From: Mageeibacillus sp. UBA4314
Lineage (GTDB): Bacteria > Bacillota > Clostridia > Saccharofermentanales > Saccharofermentanaceae
NCBI GenBank assembly: GCA_002394605.1
Contig: DGUI01000052.1
Coordinates: 3,770 to 67,769, forward strand
DNA length: 64,000 bases
Direction of reading: 5' to 3'
Made by a program: the position numbers and the translations under genes. Position 1 is the first letter of the stretch. Every line of letters begins with the position of its first letter. Shown here piece by piece: positions 43,736 to 50,605 of the stretch. The notes beneath the pieces were generated by a model. It made no database searches. It was not told where the DNA came from and saw nothing but the letters and a program-made list of their open reading frames with translations.

Positions 43736-44656
43736 ATGAACAATATCTTACTTGAGACGCAGGGCCTGACGAAGACATACGGTAGGCGTGACGTCGTTTC
43801 CGATGTGAACATCAAAGTCAGAAGGGGTTCCATTTACGGACTGATCGGCAAGAACGGTGCAGGCAAGACGACCATCATGAAGATGATCGCGGGAATGACC
43901 AAACCGACATCCGGTTCATACGATTATGTGGATTTTGAGGGCGGCAATAAGGCTGCTTTCGCGAAGATCGGGACGCTTATCGAGATCCCGGCGATCATGC
44001 CGTCCATGTCGGCTTACGACAATCTGAAGCTTAAGGCTCTTGCTTACGGATGCTACGATGACAGCAGCATCAGGGAGAAGCTCAAGCTCGTCTCGCTGGA
44101 CAACACCGGCAAGAAGAAGGCACGCGCTTTCTCGCTGGGAATGAAGCAGCGTCTGGGTATCGCATTGGCACTGATCGGGGATCCCGAGGTGCTGATCCTC
44201 GACGAGCCCATCAACGGACTTGATCCGGAGGGCATCGCGGAGGTGCGTAATACACTTGCCAGGCTCAACGAAGAGAAGGGCATAACGATCATCATCTCCA
44301 GCCACATCCTCGCGGAACTTGCAAAGCTCGCGACGGATTACGCGATCATCGATAACGGCAGGATAATAGAGGAATCAACGAGGGAAGAACTCGAGCTGAA
44401 GAGCAGGGGCAAACTCGTCATTAAGTGTGCTGACTCTGCCAAGGCAATGGAGGTCCTGAAGGCGGCCGGATACAGCAAGCTGGAAGCAGCGGATCCCCGG
44501 ACGATCAATGTGTATGAAGAGGGCGAAGTCGGCCCTGACATGAACATGAAGATTTGTAATGCCGGGATCATGGTGTATTCTTTCGCATTTGAGACTGCAG
44601 ACCTTGAGGAGTATTTCCTCAGGACTGTCAGCGGCGCTGATAAGGAGGTGGTCTGA
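43736..44656 (+). CDS. ABC transporter ATP-binding protein, BcrA-like (second set)
   Basis: The 306-residue ATPase resembles the one at 35667: Walker A GKNGAGKTTIM, signature FSLGMKQRLGIA, Walker B LILDEPINGLDPEG. It shares one base with the permease start. No kinase or regulator lies next to it. Probably a peptide or antibiotic exporter; substrate unknown. Ribosome site AGGGAG. Confidence 0.92.
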   Translation: MNNILLETQGLTKTYGRRDVVSDVNIKVRRGSIYGLIGKNGAGKTTIMKMIAGMTKPTSGSYDYVDFEGGNKAAFAKIGTLIEIPAIMPSMSAYDNLKLKALAYGCYDDSSIREKLKLVSLDNTGKKKARAFSLGMKQRLGIALALIGDPEVLILDEPINGLDPEGIAEVRNTLARLNEEKGITIIISSHILAELAKLATDYAIIDNGRIIEESTREELELKSRGKLVIKCADSAKAMEVLKAAGYSKLEAADPRTINVYEEGEVGPDMNMKICNAGIMVYSFAFETADLEEYFLRTVSGADKEVV

Positions 44657-45600
44657 TGCTGGGTTGTTTTATCAAAGCAGAACTGTTCAGGCTCTCCAAG
44701 ATGAAGGCGATCATCATCATTCCGATAATACTCGCACTGATCATCCTCTTGCAGAACTACATACTGCTGGGATTCAACGGGTTTAACCTGACATATGCCC
44801 TGTTCGATGAGGAAGTTCCCGCTGATGTTGCAGCGGAAGAAGACATCGGGGCCGGGTACGATGTATTCGGAAGGACTCTTCCGGAAGGTGAGGAACCCGT
44901 TGATGAAGAGAAGGCACAAGAGCTCGCCGAGAAATCGAAGAAGATCTTCGGAGGCATAGGTACAGGTTACTTCTTCAATGTCTCACAGACATATCAGAGC
45001 GGGATCCAGGGGGAGATGCCCATGCTCCTCATCGCGATAGTTGCCGCCCTGTTCCTGGGCAACGACTATTCAACTCATTTCAGCAAGAACTACCCGCTCA
45101 TCAACGGGCGCAGGTGGATAAGCGCTGTTGCACAGCTCGTTGTCATGGGATTATTCACCTTGTGCATACATATCCTGGTATGGATCCTGAGCTTCATCTC
45201 AAATCTGTTCTGGGCTGACAGTATTAACCCGGGGTTTGGCTTGGATACGCTGTGGTATTTTGTATTCTCGTATCTTGCCACGATGGCCATCGTAACCCTA
45301 ATACAGTTCGTTGCGACACTGTTCAGGAGCAAGGCGGCTGCGATCGTATTCAGCATCCTGACTTCGGTCGGCGTTGTAAGCACTCCCATAACCATAGCGG
45401 ATGCCATCCTGCAGTGGCGCTATGGATGGGATGAATTCTCGCTGAACTACATAATACCCACCAAGATACTGGCAACTGCAGGCAGTGCGACCAGCGCGAA
45501 AATGATGCTGCTCGCTACCATATTTGTGATAATTTATTTGACATCTTCGGTTTTGGGTAGCATAGTGTTGTTAAGAAAACGTGATATGTCCACATCTTAA
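44656..45600 (+). CDS. ABC transporter permease (second set)
   Basis: The 314-residue membrane protein has a first helix (about 15-38), an acidic outside loop (about 48-105), and about five further helices, typical of ABC-2 permeases. It is partner to the ATPase just upstream (TGATG overlap). It ends 12 bases before the diguanylate-cyclase start, so all three may share a transcript. Confidence 0.85.
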   Translation: MLGCFIKAELFRLSKMKAIIIIPIILALIILLQNYILLGFNGFNLTYALFDEEVPADVAAEEDIGAGYDVFGRTLPEGEEPVDEEKAQELAEKSKKIFGGIGTGYFFNVSQTYQSGIQGEMPMLLIAIVAALFLGNDYSTHFSKNYPLINGRRWISAVAQLVVMGLFTLCIHILVWILSFISNLFWADSINPGFGLDTLWYFVFSYLATMAIVTLIQFVATLFRSKAAAIVFSILTSVGVVSTPITIADAILQWRYGWDEFSLNYIIPTKILATAGSATSAKMMLLATIFVIIYLTSSVLGSIVLLRKRDMSTS

Positions 45601-45612
45601 ACGGGAGGCCTC

Positions 45613-46536
45613 ATGAGTATAGACAGCAAGAATATCGAGAGCATACTGCTCCAGACGATCGGCAAGTATTCACAGGATACAGTCTACTTCAAGGACAAAG
45701 ATTCCAAGTTTATCTGGGTAACAGAAAGTCACGCACGCCAGGTCGGCGCCAAGAATGCTGCCGACATGGTCGGAAAGTCAGACTTCGACTACTTCCCCAA
45801 GGAATTCGCACAGTCTGCGAAGGATACCGAGATGACGATCATGGCATCAGGGGAGGCCCTCGTTAACATGACCGAGGAGCTCGTTCTTGATGATGAGACT
45901 ATCAGATACTTCATGGCATCCAAATACCCCCTTTATGATGATAAAGGTGAGATCATCGGGACATGGGGCATCAGCCGTGACATCACGGATCACCTGAAGC
46001 TCGAGAATGATCTCCAGCAGTCACTTGTAAAACTCTCCAGGCTTGCAAGAGTCGATGACCTTAGCGGTCTTTATAACCGCAGATACTTCTACGAGAAGCT
46101 CGACAAGATGGCCAGCTTCTACTCTGACCGTAAAGAGGAAGGCAATTTCGCGCTTGTCGTGATCGATGTAGACGACATGACATCCATCAATGACAGATAC
46201 GGACAGCAGAATGGTGACCTGTTCCTCAGGACTATCGCATCGATCATGCTCTCCAGCTGCCGTAAGCCTGATACATGCTTCAGGACGGGCGGAGACGAAT
46301 TCGCTGTCATCCTTCCCGGCTGTGATAAGATCCACGCTCTCGGAATTGCCAAGAGGATCGTTGAGGCAGTCGCAGGAACACCCGTAAGACTTGACGGTGA
46401 CGAGGTCGGCAGGATCACGATATCTGCAGGCGTTGCTGCATTTGACAAAGACTCCAATCTCGAGGAGTTCCTGGCAACGGCTGAGCGCAAGCTGAACAAG
46501 TCCAAGCGTAACGGTAAGAACCAGGCTTCAATGTAA
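45613..46536 (+). CDS. PAS-GGDEF diguanylate cyclase
   Basis: The 307-residue cytoplasmic protein has a PAS domain (about 10-130: YFKDKDSKFIWVT, GTWGISRDITD) and a GGDEF domain (about 145-300) with LSGLYNRRYFYEKL and intact RTGGDEFAVILP. It should make cyclic di-GMP from two GTP. An RxxD inhibitory site is not obvious (LSSCRKPDTC precedes the motif). The signal seen by PAS is unknown. It starts behind GGGAGG. Confidence 0.93.
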   Translation: MSIDSKNIESILLQTIGKYSQDTVYFKDKDSKFIWVTESHARQVGAKNAADMVGKSDFDYFPKEFAQSAKDTEMTIMASGEALVNMTEELVLDDETIRYFMASKYPLYDDKGEIIGTWGISRDITDHLKLENDLQQSLVKLSRLARVDDLSGLYNRRYFYEKLDKMASFYSDRKEEGNFALVVIDVDDMTSINDRYGQQNGDLFLRTIASIMLSSCRKPDTCFRTGGDEFAVILPGCDKIHALGIAKRIVEAVAGTPVRLDGDEVGRITISAGVAAFDKDSNLEEFLATAERKLNKSKRNGKNQASM

Positions 46537-46544
46537 GGCGCTTC

Positions 46545-46646
46545 GGACAACGTTTCCGAGGACAGTCGCACGCTTAATATCAGGCAATGGGTCTTTCCCA
46601 TTGCCTGATTTGTACTCGGCTCCAAAGATCCTCGGAAACATTGTCC
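46545..46646. repeat. Nested inverted repeat after the diguanylate cyclase
   Basis: The outer arms, GGACAACGTTTCCGAGGA at 46545-46562 and its complement at 46629-46646, match at 17 of 18 bases. Inside, ATCAGGCAATGGG (46579-46591) and CCCATTGCCTGAT (46597-46609) form a perfect 13-bp stem with a 5-base loop and little T-run. The inner hairpin may serve as a terminator; the outer one resembles a small mobile palindrome. Confidence 0.7.
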
Positions 46647-46702
46647 TTCGCCGGCGGGGGCGACTTTGGTTTTTCTGTGAATTGTGTTTTAGCGACTCAT
46701 GG

Positions 46703-46883
46703 GACAGTGGGGACAGGGTGGATGTTGATTTACTCTCAACACTACTCTCAGCAAAGTTGAGAGTAAAACGGTTTTTTGTTGAGAGTCTCAAGTATTTTGC
46801 GATTTACTCTCAAGTCACTTGAGAGTAAATTCCGTTTTTGTTGAGAGTAAACCGAGACTAATACGATCGTGACAGTGGGGACA
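46703..46883. repeat. Cluster of TTTACTCTC/GAGAGTAAA palindromes
   Basis: A 13-bp direct repeat GACAGTGGGGACA (46703-46715, 46871-46883) flanks several palindromes: TTTACTCTCAAC (46729-46740) with GTTGAGAGTAAA (46756-46767), and ATTTACTCTCAAGT (46802-46815) with its perfect inverse (46817-46830), plus single copies at about 46779 and 46840. It codes for nothing I can see. The core is shared with 24432-24557. Confidence 0.75.
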
Positions 46884-46929
46884 CGTTTGCGGCTCGCAGC
46901 TCCACACCACTCCCGCCGTGTGGCCACAC

Positions 46930-46959
46930 AAAAAGAGACTGAAGATACAGCATCTTCAG
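46930..46959 (-). terminator. Terminator downstream of the small ORF
   Basis: On the minus strand GCTGAAGAT and ATCTTCAG(T) form an 8-bp stem followed by TCTCTTTTTG. It would end the transcript of the small gene at 47114-47326, about 155 bases after its stop. Confidence 0.55.
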
Positions 46960-47113
46960 CCCCTTATCGATCCACGGATCCTTATCCATGCGCTTCTCTG
47001 CAGTTTGCCGGCCATAAGACCATCTCTGTGATAGTGTGTGTGGTGGGAATATGGAGGAACAGCGACAGTCTTATTCCCGGCCGGTACAAACATGAGAGAT
47101 CAAAATATGAGGA

Positions 47114-47326
47114 TCAGGCACTTCGCCTTCTTGTCTGAACATATTCTCTGCCGATCGCAGATACCCTTGCCTTCCTTACGGATGCGGCACGCGCTTTTGA
47201 GACGTTCGCGCCTCTGTGGGGAATATCCTCCTGAGCGTCGCGGCCCCAATATTCAAATGAATCCTTAACCGCCTTGATAACGGCTAATGTCAAAAAGCAA
47301 AAACACATAACTTCAACAGGTGACAT
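47114..47326 (-). CDS. Small membrane-anchored protein, unknown
   Basis: A 70-residue ORF begins with a strong GGGGAGGAG site 11 bases before its ATG. The first 25 residues are one hydrophobic helix (VMCFCFLTLAVIKAV); the rest is basic and hydrophilic, ending in YVQTRRRSA. A -10-like TATAGT (about 47389-47384) and an inverted repeat CGAACG/CGTTCG (47345-47350, 47360-47365) precede it. I do not recognise the family. It is judged real from the signals around it, not from similarity. Confidence 0.5.
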   Translation of the reverse strand: MSPVEVMCFCFLTLAVIKAVKDSFEYWGRDAQEDIPHRGANVSKARAASVRKARVSAIGREYVQTRRRSA

Positions 47327-47501
47327 AATTCGTACTCTCCTCCCCGAACGTTCTAAAACCGTTCGTTTGTTCGTTATGTGTGTACTATATCACATCATAT
47401 GGGAGATTAAAAGGACAAAGTTGCAAAAAAGAACATAAAAATACGGATTTTCGAAGAAAATCAAGCCATAGGGGGGTATAAAGGATAGTTATCCGGCAAT
47501 A
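47327..47501. other. Intergenic region upstream of the small ORF and after deoB-deoC
   Basis: About 175 bp with the promoter-like elements noted for the small ORF and an A-rich tract (47425-47465). No terminator with a clear stem follows the deoB-deoC stop at 47502; I see nothing else. Confidence 0.5.
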
Positions 47502-49331
47502 TCAGCCCAGCCCGGATGAGCCGATCCTCGAAGCTCCGGCTCTGATATATGCCATGGCATCTTCCCTGGTCCTGATGCCGCCGGCAGCCTTGATACGCAC
47601 TCCGGGACCTACGTTTGCCGCCATGAGCTTAACATCTTCAAGTGTGGCGCCGGCCGTTCCAAAGCCCGTACTCGTCTTGATAAAATCAGCGCCTGCAGAT
47701 GTCACTATGCGGCACATCCTGATCTTCTCATCCTCCGTAAGATAACAGGTCTCGATGATGACCTTGAGGATCGCGCCTTTGGCGTGGACGGCATCTGCGA
47801 TGAGCCTGATCTCGCGCTCAACTGAATCGTATTCACCGTTCTTGACTTCATTGATATTGATGACCATGTCGATCTCGGATGCTCCGTTGTCGCAGGCATC
47901 CAAAGCCTCATAGAGCTTGACTGCCGTTGTGTGGTATCCGTTGGGGAATCCGATCACGGTACAGATGTTGATCCTTCCTGCCGCGTGCTTTACGGCATGC
48001 CTTACATAACAGGGCTGTATGCAGCAGCTGGCGCAGCCTTCGGTTATTCCCTTATCAACGAGCTTCTCTATGTCTTCTGCCGTGGCTGTCGTCTTGAGGT
48101 TGGTAAGGTCCACATAAGACATGACATCGCCTTCCCTTGGACTGTTGTCCGGAGCATCATATACCCTTGGAAGATCCCTTCTCATCAGCGCTCCGAAAAC
48201 AAATCCGGATATTGCATTAAAGCCCACCAGCTCGCCCAGGTTACGGGGCACATTATGGCCCTCTCCGTACATCAGGAGAGGTATCGTCTCACGCGAATGA
48301 TCGGTCGATGCGGTTGAAGGATCGCATCCGTGGTCTGCCGTTATGATGAGCAGGTCATCAGGGTTCATCTTATCAAGGATGATCCCAAGGGCATCGTCCC
48401 ATTCGTGCATCGCCGCCGCATATCCCGCCACGTCGTTGCGGTGTCCGTACTTCATGTCGAAATCAACCAGATTCACAAAACAGAGGCCGCAAAAATCCTC
48501 GTCCATGATCGATATCAGCCGTCCGATGCCGTCCGTGTTTCCATGTGTGGGGATCGATCTGGAGATGCCTGATCCTGCAAAAAGATCGTTGATCTTGCCG
48601 ATGGATATGGTATCAAATCCGTACCCTTTAAGGATGTCGATCATGGATGATGACGGGGGCGGGGCTGAGAAATCGTGTCTGTTGTCTGTCCTGGTAAAAC
48701 CTTCTTCCACAGAACCCGTAAAAGGCCTTGCGATTATCCTTCCGACCGCATCTTCGCCGGTCATGTATTCTCTCATCCTGCGGCATATGCCATAGAGTTC
48801 ATCGAGCGGGACGACTTCCTCATGTGCTGCGATCTGGAGCACGCTGTCTGCTGATGTATATACGATCAGGGCACCTGTCTTCATGTGCTCCGCACCATAG
48901 TCCCTGATCACTTCCGTTCCGCTGTATGGCTTGTTGCAGAGGACATCACGGCCGGACACCCTCCTTATCTCATCAAGTATCCTGTCCGGGAATCCTTCGG
49001 GATAAACAGGCTGCGGCTTTGCCGATAATATGCCTGCCATCTCCCAGTGGCCGATCGTCGAATCCTTACCGGATGACACCTCCCTTACGATGCCGTAGGA
49101 ACCTGAAGGAGCAGGTCTGCTGCGGTTGGAATCAAGGTAAGACCTTATCCTCTCATCGTACAATCCGTCTATGTCAAAAAGGCCCATCCTGCTCATGTTG
49201 GGAAAGGGTCTGTCAGAATCAGACAGGACGGCGGCAAGCGTGTTGCTGCCCTCATCCCCGAAAGAGACCGCATCCGGCGCGATACCGGTTCCAAAGGAAT
49301 CCAACACTACGAGAAAAACACGTTTTGCCAT
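47502..49331 (-). CDS. deoB-deoC: Phosphopentomutase-deoxyribose-phosphate aldolase fusion
   Basis: A 609-residue chain in one uninterrupted frame. Residues 1 to about 390 are a phosphopentomutase (metal ligands in VVLDSFGTGIAPDA, GHWEMAG, ADHGCDPSTASTDHSRE), which interconverts (deoxy)ribose 1- and 5-phosphates. Residues about 395-609 are a deoxyribose-phosphate aldolase, with EIDMVINI, Schiff-base Lys in FIKTSTGF and KAAGGIR. The two catalyse consecutive steps of deoxynucleoside breakdown to acetaldehyde and glyceraldehyde 3-phosphate. Where characterised mutases have the phospho-Thr in GKDT-T/M-TGHWE, this protein reads GKDSTIGHWE, so Ser replaces Thr. Ribosome site CGGAGAG. It is normally two genes. 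Confidence 0.93.
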   Translation of the reverse strand: MAKRVFLVVLDSFGTGIAPDAVSFGDEGSNTLAAVLSDSDRPFPNMSRMGLFDIDGLYDERIRSYLDSNRSRPAPSGSYGIVREVSSGKDSTIGHWEMAGILSAKPQPVYPEGFPDRILDEIRRVSGRDVLCNKPYSGTEVIRDYGAEHMKTGALIVYTSADSVLQIAAHEEVVPLDELYGICRRMREYMTGEDAVGRIIARPFTGSVEEGFTRTDNRHDFSAPPPSSSMIDILKGYGFDTISIGKINDLFAGSGISRSIPTHGNTDGIGRLISIMDEDFCGLCFVNLVDFDMKYGHRNDVAGYAAAMHEWDDALGIILDKMNPDDLLIITADHGCDPSTASTDHSRETIPLLMYGEGHNVPRNLGELVGFNAISGFVFGALMRRDLPRVYDAPDNSPREGDVMSYVDLTNLKTTATAEDIEKLVDKGITEGCASCCIQPCYVRHAVKHAAGRINICTVIGFPNGYHTTAVKLYEALDACDNGASEIDMVININEVKNGEYDSVEREIRLIADAVHAKGAILKVIIETCYLTEDEKIRMCRIVTSAGADFIKTSTGFGTAGATLEDVKLMAANVGPGVRIKAAGGIRTREDAMAYIRAGASRIGSSGLG

Positions 49332-49414
49332 AATAACTCTCCGATCGCTTTAGATATTATAAATTATAGCAATTTATGGTATAGTTTGTGTTGAGTTTTA
49401 CAGACGAGGTTTTT

Positions 49415-50533
49415 ATGGATAAGGAACTTACTTTCGATGATCTTGAATTATCGCCGGAGATAATGGATTCGCTCAAGGCGATGGGAGTCAGAAGACCCAC
49501 TACAGTACAGCAGAAGACGATACCGCTCCTGATGGATAACATGAGCGTTATCGCAAAGGCGCCGACGGGCACGGGCAAGACGTTTGCTTTCGCGATCCCG
49601 ATACTTGAGTATCTGAACATGGATGCGAGGTTCATCCAGGGACTGATACTGGCTCCGACGAGGGAACTCGCGCTCCAGATCGCCTCCGAGATAAGGCTCC
49701 TGGGCAAGAATATCAAGGGCTTCAGGGTGGTGGCCGTGATCGGCGGTCAGAGCATCAACGTGCAGAAGGAGAAGCTCGACAAGAAGCCGCAGGTCGTCGT
49801 AGCAACGCCGGGCAGACTGATAGACCTCGTGACAAGAAGGATGATCGATATCAGCCAGATCTATACACTCGTTCTCGACGAGGCGGATGAGATGCTGAAG
49901 ATGGGTTTTATCAAGGACGTAAAGCGCATAATCTCGATGACGCCCGGTGACAAGCAGATGGCCCTGTTCTCGGCTACGATGCCCAGGGAGATCCAGGACA
50001 TAACGTGGCAGTTCATGGAGGGTGCGGCAGAGATCGATGTCATGCCCAAGGCAGAGGATCATCCGGATATCGACGAGTACATCGTGAGGTGTCCCGAGAA
50101 GGATAAACTGTCGGTGATCTCAAGGATCGTCGCCAGGGAGGATTACACCAAGATCATCGTGTTCTGCAATACCAAGGATCAGGCGTCCAAAGTGGCAAGG
50201 AGGATAGCAGCTTCAGGCATATCCGTTCAGGTCCTTCACGGTGACATAAGCCAGAGCAAGCGCAACAAGGTAATGGACGATTACCGACGCAATAAGTTCG
50301 ATTGTCTGGTAGGCACGGATGTCGTTGCCAGAGGCATCGATGTTGATGATATCCAGGCTGTTTTTAACTACGACATACCCAAGGAGAACGAACTCTATCT
50401 CCACAGGATCGGCAGGACTGCAAGAGCAGGCAAGACAGGTGCGGCGTACAGCCTCGTGTCTTTTATCGAGACGGAGAGGATGGAAGAGATAATCAGATAT
50501 ACCGCCGCTGATCCCAAGGAATATGTGTTGTGA
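49415..50533 (+). CDS. DEAD-box RNA helicase
   Basis: A 372-residue minimal helicase core with all motifs: Q motif (RRPTTVQQKTIPLL), I APTGTGKT, Ia PTRELALQ, II VLDEADEML, III SATM, IV IIVFCNT, V GTDVVARGID and VI HRIGRTARAG. It lacks the C-terminal RNA-binding extension of CshA or DeaD, so it may need partners for targeting. It probably acts in RNA folding, ribosome assembly or mRNA turnover. The start at 49415 follows GACGAGG; the longer in-frame start at 49388 is less likely. Confidence 0.95.
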   Translation: MDKELTFDDLELSPEIMDSLKAMGVRRPTTVQQKTIPLLMDNMSVIAKAPTGTGKTFAFAIPILEYLNMDARFIQGLILAPTRELALQIASEIRLLGKNIKGFRVVAVIGGQSINVQKEKLDKKPQVVVATPGRLIDLVTRRMIDISQIYTLVLDEADEMLKMGFIKDVKRIISMTPGDKQMALFSATMPREIQDITWQFMEGAAEIDVMPKAEDHPDIDEYIVRCPEKDKLSVISRIVAREDYTKIIVFCNTKDQASKVARRIAASGISVQVLHGDISQSKRNKVMDDYRRNKFDCLVGTDVVARGIDVDDIQAVFNYDIPKENELYLHRIGRTARAGKTGAAYSLVSFIETERMEEIIRYTAADPKEYVL

Positions 50534-50605
50534 TTTGTCAGTCCCTCATTATATAATATAAAGAAGCTTTGACAGGCTGTGTCAAATACCTTAGCGGAGG
50601 TGCGT

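Noticed and set aside
46956..47093. 45-codon minus-strand ORF downstream of the small membrane gene
   Set aside because: No ribosome site, and its stop lies within the terminator stem; probably noncoding.
47345..47365. LexA box upstream of the small ORF
   Set aside because: CGAACG and CGTTCG are separated by nine bases, not the GAAC-N4-GTTC spacing of Firmicute LexA sites.
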